Of a DNA stretch of 64,000 bases, positions 38,961 to 47,851 are shown one piece after another. Under the pieces are notes generated by a model. It worked only from the letters and a program-made list of their open reading frames with translations, searched no databases and was not told the origin of the DNA. A program made the position numbers and the translations under genes. Source of the DNA: DAOUBP01 sp964474695 (lineage in GTDB: Bacteria > Chloroflexota > Anaerolineae > CG2-30-64-16); NCBI GenBank assembly GCA_964474695.1, contig CAYYTK010000001.1, positions 1 to 64,000 of the forward strand, given 5' to 3'. The number at the start of each line of letters is the position of its first letter. Position 1 is the first letter of the stretch.

Positions 38961-40805
38961 ATGCCCACAAATCCCAACATCGACAGTGCCACGGTCGATA
39001 GCGCTGATACGATGATCCCCGATGAGGCCAGCACGAGCAGCCCCATCGGGCGCCGAAACCGGCGCGAGTCTCCCAAGAAGACCCGTTTGCCCGCCCTGCC
39101 CGATCTAGCGGATCTCACCGCGCCTGCCGCGTCGCTGCCTGCCGCTGTCCCTCTCGACCGCGGGCGATATTTGCGCGTGGTGTCCTTTTTTGCACGGGCA
39201 TTCCTCTCGTTCATCGGCTGGAATCTCATCCTGGGCCGCGTGCCGGGCTGTCGCGGCTATGTCCGCAGGACGAACTTGTCGAGATGGCGCGCATACGCGC
39301 ACCGTTTTCGCCGGTTGGCAGTGACCAACGGCGGGGTGCTGATCAAGCTGGGCCAGTTCATGAGCATTCGGGTGGATGTCTTGCCGCCTGTGGTTACGAA
39401 TGAACTGAAGGGCCTGCAGGACGAAGTGCCCGCGGAGCGAACGGAGGATATCCGGGCGCTTGTCGCTGCCGAGTTTGGCCGGCCGGTGGATGACGTCTTC
39501 CCCTGGTTTGCTCCAGCGCCTGTTGCGGCCGCCTCACTGGCGCAGGTGCACGCTGCGCGGCTGAAAGACGGCCAGGAAGTCGTGGTGAAGGTGCAGCGGC
39601 CCGGCATCGAGCGGCTGGTGGTCACCGACCTGGCCGCGCTGCGCCTGGCCATCAATTGGCTGAAGTGGTATCGACCCATCAGCCACCGCATCGACCTGGA
39701 CCGGCTTTTCAATGAGTTCTCGGCCACCACCCGCGCCGAGCTCGATTTTGTGGCCGAGGGGCGAAACGCCGACCGTTTTGCGGCCAATTTCGCCGCTGAT
39801 CGCGGCGTTTATATTGCTGACGTTTTCCAGGAGTACACCACGCGGCGCGTGCTGACCCTGGAGAACGTCGCCAGCATCAAGATCGATGACTTCAGCGCCA
39901 TCGAAGCTGCCGGCATCAGCCGCGCAGAGGTCGCGCGCCGGCTCTACGATATCTATCTGGAGCAAATCTTCGTCCATCATTTCGTTCATGCCGACCCCCA
40001 TCCGGGCAATCTCTTCGTATACCCCCTGCCGCGCGATCCCGGCGCCGAGGCCGGTTCGTCGACGCCCTTTCAGATCATTTTCGTGGATTTCGGCATGGTG
40101 GCGGTGATCCCTGACCGGCTGCGCGCCAGCTTGCGAGATTACGTGATCGCCGTGGGCACGCGCAACGCCCACATGATGGTGCAAGCATATATCGATTCGG
40201 GCGTGCTGCTGCCAAGCGCCGATCGAAAGCGGATCGAGGAGCTGCACGAGACGCTGCTCGCGCGCTTCGGCGGGGTGTCCATTGGCAAGCTTTCGGGCGC
40301 TGCAATGCACCAGGCGCAGGCTCTGATCCTCGAATACCGCGATCTGGTCTTCGAGATGCCCTTTCAGTTTCCCACCGATATGCTGTTTGCCGTGCGCGCG
40401 GTGGCCATCCTGTCGGGGATGGCGAGTGCGCTGGATGCTGATTTCGATCCCTGGGCAGCCACCCTGCCCTTTGCGGAGCGCATGGTCGGCGACCAGTTAG
40501 GGCGCGAATGGCACACCTGGTTGGGCGAGGTGGGCGACCTGGCGCGCCTGGCCTGGCAGCTCCCGGCCCGGCTGGACCGTCTGCTCACCCAGGCCGAGCG
40601 CGGGGAGTTGGTCAGCCGCAACGCGCTGTCGCCCGACGCCGCGAAGGCTTTTTACCGGCTGGAGCGTTCGGTTGACCGGCTAACATGGGGCATTCTCGCG
40701 ACAGGGCTGCTGCTGTCAGGGGTGCTGATGAGGGTGACGGACGGGCCGGACGCAGCCAGCACCGCGCTGTTGGCGGGCGCGGCGCTGGCGTTTTTTGGGG
40801 TCTGA
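38961..40805 (+). CDS. ABC1/UbiB-family (AarF) atypical kinase
   Basis: The family motifs are all visible: LIKLGQFMSIRVDVLPP (KxGQ), AAASLAQVHAARL (Ala-rich loop), VVKVQRPGI (Lys), HHFVHADPHPGNLFV and FVDFGMVAVI (DFG). These proteins support isoprenoid-quinone synthesis or lipid handling. The N-terminal 75 residues are a Pro/Ser-rich extension, and the last 50 hold two hydrophobic segments that would anchor it in the membrane. GATCGAAGGG precedes the ATG. The neighbour downstream is convergent. Confidence 0.9.
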   Translation: MPTNPNIDSATVDSADTMIPDEASTSSPIGRRNRRESPKKTRLPALPDLADLTAPAASLPAAVPLDRGRYLRVVSFFARAFLSFIGWNLILGRVPGCRGYVRRTNLSRWRAYAHRFRRLAVTNGGVLIKLGQFMSIRVDVLPPVVTNELKGLQDEVPAERTEDIRALVAAEFGRPVDDVFPWFAPAPVAAASLAQVHAARLKDGQEVVVKVQRPGIERLVVTDLAALRLAINWLKWYRPISHRIDLDRLFNEFSATTRAELDFVAEGRNADRFAANFAADRGVYIADVFQEYTTRRVLTLENVASIKIDDFSAIEAAGISRAEVARRLYDIYLEQIFVHHFVHADPHPGNLFVYPLPRDPGAEAGSSTPFQIIFVDFGMVAVIPDRLRASLRDYVIAVGTRNAHMMVQAYIDSGVLLPSADRKRIEELHETLLARFGGVSIGKLSGAAMHQAQALILEYRDLVFEMPFQFPTDMLFAVRAVAILSGMASALDADFDPWAATLPFAERMVGDQLGREWHTWLGEVGDLARLAWQLPARLDRLLTQAERGELVSRNALSPDAAKAFYRLERSVDRLTWGILATGLLLSGVLMRVTDGPDAASTALLAGAALAFFGV

Positions 40806-40836
40806 CACGGCGCTAAATGGCGCGTCACCGCTGACG

Positions 40837-43470
40837 CTATGCGCGCTGCGGCTTTGGCTGCATTGACAGTCTCGCTGTTGCTTCGCGTTCCACATCCTGC
40901 CGCGCGTAAAGCATCGGATGGTAATCCCCGCTGAACCACGCGTCGATCTGGTCGTCGTAATGCCGGCTGCCCGGCCGGCCTGAGTTGCCCGGGACCAGCA
41001 GCCCCAGGCAGTGATCCAGATCACCGAGGTCGGCTATGAAACGGAACGGCGGGCCGACCACGCCCGTGCTGTCGGCAGGGGTCAGCCCATTGCCGGTGGC
41101 CCAGATGGTGCTGCCATCACCCCCCAGGGGAAAGGGGCCGCGATTGAAATGGCGTGAAAGCGCGGGGATGCGGCCAGCGATGTGCGCGAAAGTGATGGTG
41201 TGCAGCCGCCCCCAGGCCCAGGCCTCGAAGTGCGGCGGCCGGGCAGGCCCCAACCGGCCGCGCAAGTAAGCCAGCGTACTGCGCAGGGCAATGCGCATCA
41301 CATCGTCGCGCTGTTCGCCGTGCCCGAGGTCGAACCAGCCGGAGTGCGGCAAGGTCAAAATGTGCAGCAGCCATTCCCAGGTCCGCTGGGAAAAGAAGCT
41401 CCACTCCTGGAGCGCCGGGGTAGGTCCTCGCCCCAGCGCACGCCCGGCCAGATCTCCCAGCTTGTGTTCCAGGATCGTCTGCATCATCAGCCGGCTGAAG
41501 ACCTTGCAGATGGTCGCGGCGGGGCTGTCCGCGGTCAGCCGGCCGTTCCAGCGCCGGACCAACGCCACCACCGCGGCAAGATCGGCCTCATCGGCTTTCA
41601 ACTGGCCCAGGTAACCGGCCACCGTGCGCATGCTGGACGACACCTGGTCGAACTGCATTTGGCGGAAGAAGTCTACATCGGCCTGCGGCCGGTGAGCGAG
41701 CAACTCGATAATGCGCTCAGCCCGGTCACCCGTGGCGAAATCGTGGCTCAGGAAGTGGGGGAAGGAAGCATCGGCCACGCGGTTGTTGGCGGACGCGATG
41801 TAGCCGCTGGCCGGGTTGAACTGGCGGGGCAATTCATCGAACGGCACATAGCCCAGCCACTCGTGTTCCCCGGTCCAGCCGGGGGCAGGAACGCGGCCGT
41901 CCCCCTGCGCCCGGATCGGCACGCGGCCGGGATATGAGTAGGCGATGTTGCCCTGGGTGTCGGCGTAGACGGCGTTTTGCACCGGCGTGGACCAATCCCG
42001 AAGTGCTTCTCCAAACTCGGTGCACGAGCGAGCCCGGTTCATGGCGCGCAGCGCGTGGATGATGTGATCCGGCTCCAACGCGGTCCAGCGCAGCGCCAGC
42101 GGGTAGCGGAGCGCAGCGGTCGGGTCGGCGGCATCGTCCGGCCCGGCCTGGCTGGGACCGAGCGAGGGCGTGAGCGCGGCAGCCAAACCGATCGCCAAGG
42201 CGTTGATGATCGGGCCATGGCCGGTGACGATGACTTCCTCGGTGACCGGCTCGCCGCCCTTGACCCGGATCACCTCCTGGCGCACCTCAGCGTTCAGCCA
42301 CTCGTCAGCCACCTGATATTGCACGCGGCCATCGTCTGTCCGCCGCATTCGTTCCATAAACAGGTCTTGCACATCCGGGTAGCCGTTGGTGAAGCCCCAC
42401 GCGACATGCCCGTTATGCCCGGCCACGACATAGGGAATGCCCGGGAGGGTTACGCCGGTGATGTCAAGATCACCCTCGGGCAGGGCCGCATCCTTCGACT
42501 GCGCCGGGGCCCCTCCCCCGGCTCCGCTCAGGATGCTTCCAAAATCATCCTCAGAGCAGCCGAGCGCAGTTGCAGGATTTGCACCTCCGTTGTTTGTCAC
42601 CACCAGATGGTTCTCGTACCAGATCGCGGGTGCACCCATGGCCAGGTGCATGTCGTTGGCCAGCAGCGGCATGCCGGTTATTGAGCGCCAGCCGGCTACA
42701 ACCCAGTTATTGCTCCCCAGAGCCGAGCCGGATGGCGGAAGATCCGCAGCCTCGCCTGCCTGGTCGGGAGTCCTTTGGCCGGGTGCACTCCGCACGGGGT
42801 TCGAGGCGCCTGGATTGACTGCGAGTTGCGGTTGTCCTTTTGAAGGCATGACCGTAGGCCAGCGAGGCGGCGGCGGCTCCAGTTCAGCCGCCAGCGCCGG
42901 GCCGAGCCGTTCAATCAACGCCGCGCGCAGCAACTCCGTTTCCCAGTTGGCCGACAGATTCCATGATAACACCTTGGCCCACGAGAGCGAATCCACGAGC
43001 GTCCAGCGCTCAGGGCGATAGCGCAACAGACCGAACTCGACCGGCAGCGGTTGATGCGCGATGCATGCGTTGACGCCGGCCGAGTACGCTGTCATCTCCG
43101 CGCGTGCGTCGTTGCTCAGCAGCCCCACTTCCACTTCGGCGACGCGGCGCAGCCCCAAGATGCGCATCCCACGATCAGATGGCAGCGCAGCCGGCCCCAG
43201 CACCTCTGCCAGCCGGCCCGCGGCCAGGCGGCGCTGGAAATCCATTTGCCACAGGCGGTCCTGGGCGTGCACAAAGCCCTGGGCGAACAGCAGGTCGCGC
43301 ACGTTCCCGGCGTAGATGTGGGGCACGCCCCAGCGGTCACGAATGACCTCAACCGGCGCGGAGAGGCCGGCCAGGCGCACCTTGCCGCGCCGTGCAGGCA
43401 GCCGAAGCTTCCCGACGGCAGTCAGGCCCGTGTTCAGTGTAGCGCCGAGGAGGCTCTCAAGAGATGCCAT
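40837..43470 (-). CDS. Penicillin acylase family protein (Ntn hydrolase)
   Basis: The 877-residue precursor contains the cleavage/nucleophile site ALGSNNWVVAG (Ser at the new N-terminus, about residue 248), LLANDMHLAMGAPAIWYENHL, WGFTNGYPDVQDLF and VYADTQGNIAYSYPGRVPIR. The family self-cleaves into alpha and beta chains and hydrolyses amides such as penicillins or acyl-homoserine lactones. No signal peptide is visible, so it would act inside the cell or be exported by another route. It stands alone between a convergent and a distant gene. Confidence 0.9.
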   Translation of the reverse strand: MASLESLLGATLNTGLTAVGKLRLPARRGKVRLAGLSAPVEVIRDRWGVPHIYAGNVRDLLFAQGFVHAQDRLWQMDFQRRLAAGRLAEVLGPAALPSDRGMRILGLRRVAEVEVGLLSNDARAEMTAYSAGVNACIAHQPLPVEFGLLRYRPERWTLVDSLSWAKVLSWNLSANWETELLRAALIERLGPALAAELEPPPPRWPTVMPSKGQPQLAVNPGASNPVRSAPGQRTPDQAGEAADLPPSGSALGSNNWVVAGWRSITGMPLLANDMHLAMGAPAIWYENHLVVTNNGGANPATALGCSEDDFGSILSGAGGGAPAQSKDAALPEGDLDITGVTLPGIPYVVAGHNGHVAWGFTNGYPDVQDLFMERMRRTDDGRVQYQVADEWLNAEVRQEVIRVKGGEPVTEEVIVTGHGPIINALAIGLAAALTPSLGPSQAGPDDAADPTAALRYPLALRWTALEPDHIIHALRAMNRARSCTEFGEALRDWSTPVQNAVYADTQGNIAYSYPGRVPIRAQGDGRVPAPGWTGEHEWLGYVPFDELPRQFNPASGYIASANNRVADASFPHFLSHDFATGDRAERIIELLAHRPQADVDFFRQMQFDQVSSSMRTVAGYLGQLKADEADLAAVVALVRRWNGRLTADSPAATICKVFSRLMMQTILEHKLGDLAGRALGRGPTPALQEWSFFSQRTWEWLLHILTLPHSGWFDLGHGEQRDDVMRIALRSTLAYLRGRLGPARPPHFEAWAWGRLHTITFAHIAGRIPALSRHFNRGPFPLGGDGSTIWATGNGLTPADSTGVVGPPFRFIADLGDLDHCLGLLVPGNSGRPGSRHYDDQIDAWFSGDYHPMLYARQDVEREATARLSMQPKPQRA

Positions 43471-43550
43471 TGCCGCGCCTTTGTTTTGTGTGACTGATTT
43501 CGTAGTTCATGCTGTGTTTGGCGTCTATTATAGCACCCTGGCGGGGCGAC

Positions 43551-43590
43551 AAAAAAAGGATGCCCCCGGGACCTCCGGGGCCATCCTTTT
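43551..43590 (-). terminator. Intrinsic terminator of the cNMP-domain gene
   Basis: AAAAGGATG-CCCCCGGG and CCGGGGCCATCCTTTT pair; on the minus strand the stem is followed by seven T. It lies about 35 bases after the stop codon at 43624. Confidence 0.85.
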
Positions 43591-43623
43591 GATCTTCAGC
43601 GAGTAGAAGCCCAGGTGCGCAGA

Positions 43624-45345
43624 CTAGAAGTTCTTCTTGAACACCAGGCTGAAGGAGTTGTGGAAGAGGGTGTTGCCGCCCCCGCCATCGGAGCAGGTTG
43701 CCTCATCGGTGAAGTTGGCGTGAACGGGCTGGGCGATATCGCTGCTCGTGGGATTGACGCCATCTTCGGAGATGTAAACACCGTATTCGGCCTTCTTCCA
43801 CATGACGAACTCGGCCAGGCCAGGCCCCTTGGTGCCCGAAACCATCTTGTCAAGCACGTTGCCGGGCTGGCCGGATGGCGCCTGCACCAGGGTCACGCCA
43901 TCCACCGGATTGCCGGCCGCATCAACCACTTTGATGAAGATGTTGTGCATGCCGCGGTTTTCGCAGGGACTCAAGCGGCGCATCTCGATCAGAGAGTACT
44001 TGACCGAAGGGGCCGCCACCGGCGCAGCAGCCTGAACGGCTGAGGTCGACGTCCTCGCGGAGGCCAGACGCTGCGGCCTCGGCGTGTTGGTCGGCATGGG
44101 TGTATCGGTTGGCACAGGCGTCGGCGTGAAGGTTGCCGTCGGGATCGGTGTCTCAGTCGGCGTCGCGGTGGGCGTGAAAGTCGCCGTCGGGATCGGCGTC
44201 TCAGTGGGCCACGGCGTATAGGTCGGCGTCACGTCGATCGGCAGGTCGGCGGCCAGCGCCACCAGCATGGTGCGCTCGCTGATATTGACCTTACCGACCG
44301 TGCTAGACAGGCCGGGGCCGGCCGATTGTGAGAGCAGAGAGCGAATCACAGCCGATCCGGAGGCGAACGCAAGCCAGAGCAGCAGCACGATGAGCGCGAT
44401 CAGCCGGAACTTGGCGCCCGTGCTGCGCGCTTTCCACCAGGAGGTTGCAGAATCGGCCGCGCGGTTGATTTCGACCAAAGGCGCCGCAGCAGGCACGGCA
44501 GGCTGGACGACCTGCACCGTCGCGCCGGGTTGGACGACCTGTACCGTCGCGGCCGCGCGCAGGGTGCGCTCGCGCAGTTTGTGGCTGACCATGCGGCTGA
44601 GGTTCAGCGCCAGGATCGGGAAGCGCAGAGCCAGGCCTTCGAAGTCGTCGCGGCCCAGCAGCCAAACTGTGGCGTCGGTCAGGGCCGTGGCCTCGGTGGC
44701 GTGTGTTTCGCCGGTCAGGAAGCCGCCTTCGCCGAAGCTTTCGCCCGATCCCACGGTTGCCAGGGTGCCGGTGGGTCCTGCGATCTGCACCTGTCCCTGA
44801 TCCATGAGGTAGAGCGTATCACCTTCGCCGCCGCGGCGATAGATGGCCTGACCGGCGGTGAAGTGCTCGGGCCGCAGATAACCGGCCACCTCGTGCAACT
44901 GTTCGGAGCTCAGCCCGGCCAGCAGTTCCACACGGCGCAGATGCCGCACGAGCGATTGGTCTTCGCTGACGCCCAGGGCGCGCTTCAGTGAGCGGCCGAT
45001 TTCGGGATAATCGCTGATGATGGCCTTGAGATCGTTTGCGCTTAACGCCCACAGCGCCAGGTCGGTGGCAGCTTCGGCTGAAGTGCTGTAGTTGCGCCCC
45101 GTGATCACATCGGCATCGCCGAGCAGGCTGCCTGCGCTCAGGTTGGCCAACACCGCAAACTGATCGGTCAGCAGGCGGGCCCAACCGGATTTGAGCAGGT
45201 ACAGCGCGGTGGCAGGACGTCCCTGCATGAAGATCGTGTCACCGCTGCGCCGCGTCTCAGAACTCATTCGTTCGGCGACGACGGCGCGCTGTTCTTCGGT
45301 AAGTACTGAGAACAGCGGGGTGTTTTCCATCATAGATTCTTTCAC
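43624..45345 (-). CDS. Transmembrane protein: two cNMP-binding domains, stalk, surface domain
   Basis: Two cyclic-nucleotide-binding folds occupy about residues 10-120 (SGDTIFMQGRPATALYLLKSG) and 130-245 (AGQAIYRRGGEGDTLYLMDQG, GSGESFGEGGFLTGE). A single helix (RLIALIVLLLWLAFASGSAV) follows at about 312-334, then a Thr/Pro stalk with repeated PTATFTPT and a C-terminal domain of about 130 residues (CENRGMHNIFIKVVDAAGNPVDGV). The cytoplasmic domains would sense a nucleotide or act as a scaffold, with the last domain outside. GTG 45345 has GGGAGA upstream; ATG 45333 is an alternative. The C-terminal domain is shared with the next gene. Confidence 0.8.
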   Translation of the reverse strand: MKESMMENTPLFSVLTEEQRAVVAERMSSETRRSGDTIFMQGRPATALYLLKSGWARLLTDQFAVLANLSAGSLLGDADVITGRNYSTSAEAATDLALWALSANDLKAIISDYPEIGRSLKRALGVSEDQSLVRHLRRVELLAGLSSEQLHEVAGYLRPEHFTAGQAIYRRGGEGDTLYLMDQGQVQIAGPTGTLATVGSGESFGEGGFLTGETHATEATALTDATVWLLGRDDFEGLALRFPILALNLSRMVSHKLRERTLRAAATVQVVQPGATVQVVQPAVPAAAPLVEINRAADSATSWWKARSTGAKFRLIALIVLLLWLAFASGSAVIRSLLSQSAGPGLSSTVGKVNISERTMLVALAADLPIDVTPTYTPWPTETPIPTATFTPTATPTETPIPTATFTPTPVPTDTPMPTNTPRPQRLASARTSTSAVQAAAPVAAPSVKYSLIEMRRLSPCENRGMHNIFIKVVDAAGNPVDGVTLVQAPSGQPGNVLDKMVSGTKGPGLAEFVMWKKAEYGVYISEDGVNPTSSDIAQPVHANFTDEATCSDGGGGNTLFHNSFSLVFKKNF

Positions 45346-45380
45346 GTCACATTCTCCCTTGCCAGGTCGACACACAAGTG

Positions 45381-46664
45381 CTAGTAGGTGCGCTGGAAGA
45401 CGACCTCGTACACATAGTGACTCATAGGATAATTCTGGAAGTGTCGCGCTTCCCACCCGGCATGACAGCTATCAACGTCGGGGTAGGGCTTGCAGTTGCA
45501 GTAGCCGGCTGCCAGGAAAAGATCCCAATCGGGCAGGTTGGCGCTCATGCCGCGAGTTTGCGGGCTGATTGGGTTATTGGCTTCGTCTACGATTTCGAGC
45601 TGCCCGCCGCCGTTGGCATAAAGATCAAATTCGACCCGGCCGGGACCTTTGCCCTGAGCGCCGGTCACCAGGATTCCATCCTGTGCTCCTTGCTGCGCTC
45701 GCCAAATCTCACGTACGCGCACATAGTCCAGCGGGTTGCCGGCCGGATCGATCACCGTAACAAAGATATTGTGCTCGCCGCTTTCGCAGCGCTGAGAATC
45801 CTGGTTCACGGGCCGCACGATGACGCTCTTGACCACGAAGGCTGTCGACGGTTTTGGCGTCGCGGTTGGTCCGGCGGTCGGTCGTGGGGTCGCGGTGGGC
45901 TGTGGCGGCGGCGTCGGGATGTTCTGCGCCACCTGCACCGTGTCGATGGGCCCGAGCACGCTCACGACCGTGCCTGCAACCCAAGCCTGTCCCTGGCCCC
46001 CCCAGTCCAATTGCCACCAGTCGCCGCTGGCATTGCGGGCGATGATCGCCAGCTCCTGGTTGGCCCGCATCTGCCCTACCACGGGATATGCCCGCCCCGG
46101 CCCGCTGCGCAGGTTGACGCTGCTGGTGGCAACCACGCGCGCTTGCTGCGGCTCAGCCGGGGGCGTTACGGTGGGCTGCGGTGTGGGCGTGAGCGGCCTG
46201 GACGTGGCCGTCGGGAGCAGGGTCGCGGTCGGCGGCAGCGCGGTGGCGGTCGGCGGGACCGGGGTCGCGGTCGGCGTCGCGGTGGGCGCCAGATAGGCGA
46301 CAAGCTTCGGGCTGTGTATCCCCAAGGCGTCGACCAACTGCGCCAGCGGTTCGATCTCGTCTCGGCTGCGGCCCGCGCTGATATCTGTCTCTGTCAGGGA
46401 GAGCAGCAGTTGGCCCGGGTTCGCCACGCCAAGCTGATCGAGCGCGGCTTGCGCCAGCGTCAAGTCCTCGGAGCGTGCATAGTCCGAGGCGATCTGTCTC
46501 AGCTTCGCTTCCCGATCAGAGGCGGATGAACTGGTGTTGTCTGCGGAGCGCGTACATCCCGTGCCGGCCACTGCGACGGCAAATAGGATGCACAAGGCCA
46601 GGAGGCCCGGCAGTCCGGCTTGGCGGATTCGTGCCCGTAAGCCGCCGGGCTTTGGGTGGTTCAT
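45381..46664 (-). CDS. Stalked SH3b-domain lipoprotein
   Basis: A lipoprotein signal (LCILFAVAVAGTGC) is followed by an N-terminal helical region, a long TPTATPVPPTAT stalk, an SH3b domain (SSVNLRSGPGRAYPVVGQM, GDWWQLDWGGQGQAWVAG), a second stalk and a C-terminal domain with RCESGEHNIFVTVIDPAGNPLDYV. That domain matches the surface part of the downstream gene. The protein probably sits on the outer face of the membrane and contacts wall or partner proteins. I chose ATG 46664 because it places the signal peptide at the N-terminus; the frame extends to 46772. Confidence 0.8.
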   Translation of the reverse strand: MNHPKPGGLRARIRQAGLPGLLALCILFAVAVAGTGCTRSADNTSSSASDREAKLRQIASDYARSEDLTLAQAALDQLGVANPGQLLLSLTETDISAGRSRDEIEPLAQLVDALGIHSPKLVAYLAPTATPTATPVPPTATALPPTATLLPTATSRPLTPTPQPTVTPPAEPQQARVVATSSVNLRSGPGRAYPVVGQMRANQELAIIARNASGDWWQLDWGGQGQAWVAGTVVSVLGPIDTVQVAQNIPTPPPQPTATPRPTAGPTATPKPSTAFVVKSVIVRPVNQDSQRCESGEHNIFVTVIDPAGNPLDYVRVREIWRAQQGAQDGILVTGAQGKGPGRVEFDLYANGGGQLEIVDEANNPISPQTRGMSANLPDWDLFLAAGYCNCKPYPDVDSCHAGWEARHFQNYPMSHYVYEVVFQRTY

Positions 46665-46890
46665 GTGCATAGAGTGATGTCGTTGCCAGGACTCAGGCGC
46701 CTTTGCCGCTGATGCAATCTGCGGCTTAGCCGAAGGCTTGCCTGATACTATGAGCGTTTGGTCAGTTCCCATGTGTCTCAGTGCAGGCTTTGGATTGAAT
46801 CGAAAAACACTGCTATAATGCCATCACATGGGCCGCACCGGCATTCAACGGATTTGTCACAGCGCCGGCGCTATGAAAGAAAGGATATGA

Positions 46891-46973
46891 TGCCGAAGGT
46901 GGGATTCGAACCCACAAGGAGCAACCTCCAATGGTGTTTGAGACCATCGCGTATACCGTTCCGCCACTTCGGC
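46891..46973 (-). tRNA. tRNA-Leu (anticodon CAA)
   Basis: The minus strand folds into a class II tRNA: acceptor GCCGAAG/CTTCGGC, anticodon stem ATGGT/ACCAT with loop CTCAAAC (anticodon CAA), a long variable arm (TGGAGGTTGCTCC) and GGTTCGAATCC in the T loop. The discriminator base is A and CCA is not encoded. It reads UUG codons. Confidence 0.95.
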
Positions 46974-47110
46974 TTTGGCAATAGGCGAGTATACCCGAAA
47001 ACGGGGTGTCCGTCAAATCTGTTCTTTGCATCAAAGAGCAACCGGTTGAAGATATGCTAAGTGAAACAGCGTGCAGGCAAAGAAGGCTCAGCGGAGCGCA
47101 GTTGCAGATC

Positions 47111-47809
47111 ATGCGCGTCGTGCATTGGGTTAAGCTCGTTCTATTCGCATTTACTGATAGCCAAGGCTGGAGTGACCGCCCTACGCGGCCGACTCCCCCC
47201 GGCCGGCAGCCGTATGACGAGGCTGCCCTGATCGCGGCCGCGCAGCGGGGCCACTTGCCCGCTTTCAATCAGATCATCCTGCATTACCAGAGCCTGGCGT
47301 ACAACGTCGCCTATCGTGTCGTCGGGGATGGTGAGCTGGCTTCAGACGCCACCCAGGACGCGTTCGTCAAGGCGTATCAGCGGGTCAATCAGTACCGCGG
47401 CGGCTCATTCAAGGCCTGGCTGCTCCGCATCGTCACCAATACCTGCTATGACGCACTCCGCGCCCGGCAGCGTCGTCCCACCGTCTCACTCGAAAATGAT
47501 GATGAAGAAGAGGACTCCGACTATAACCCCTGGCTGATCGACATGGGGGAACGCCCCGATGCACACGTGTTACGCCAGGAGTTGGCCGGGGTGCTTCGGG
47601 ATGCCATTGAACAACTGCCGCCCGATCAGCGCGCAACGCTGGTTCTGGCCGATATCGAAGGATTGGATTATCAGGAGATTGCCGATGCCACCGGTACGGC
47701 GTTGGGGACAGTCAAATCGCGGCTCAGCCGGGCGCGCGCCAGGATGCGCGATTTGCTGCTTGCCCACCAGGAACTTTTGCCCGCTCAGTATCGTCTCAGT
47801 GACAGCTAG
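47111..47809 (+). CDS. ECF RNA polymerase sigma factor
   Basis: Sigma region 2 (FNQIILHYQSLAYNVAYRVVGDGELASDATQDAFVKAYQ) and region 4 (LPPDQRATLVLADIEGLDYQEIADATGTALGTVKSRLSRARARM) are joined by an acidic linker (ENDDEEEDSDYN). This is the RpoE/ECF type that directs RNA polymerase to a small regulon. The start is not firm: ATG codons at 47006, 47054 and 47111 are in frame and none has a strong ribosome-binding site. The next gene encodes its likely anti-sigma factor. Confidence 0.85.
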   Translation: MRVVHWVKLVLFAFTDSQGWSDRPTRPTPPGRQPYDEAALIAAAQRGHLPAFNQIILHYQSLAYNVAYRVVGDGELASDATQDAFVKAYQRVNQYRGGSFKAWLLRIVTNTCYDALRARQRRPTVSLENDDEEEDSDYNPWLIDMGERPDAHVLRQELAGVLRDAIEQLPPDQRATLVLADIEGLDYQEIADATGTALGTVKSRLSRARARMRDLLLAHQELLPAQYRLSDS

Positions 47810-47851
47810 TGGGCTGCTGATCGCAACCATAAGCATGAAAAAGTTAAGAAG

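Noticed and set aside
46840..46870. TGTCACA near 46855 as a further island operator
   Set aside because: It is a single copy next to the tRNA, without a second box or promoter geometry.
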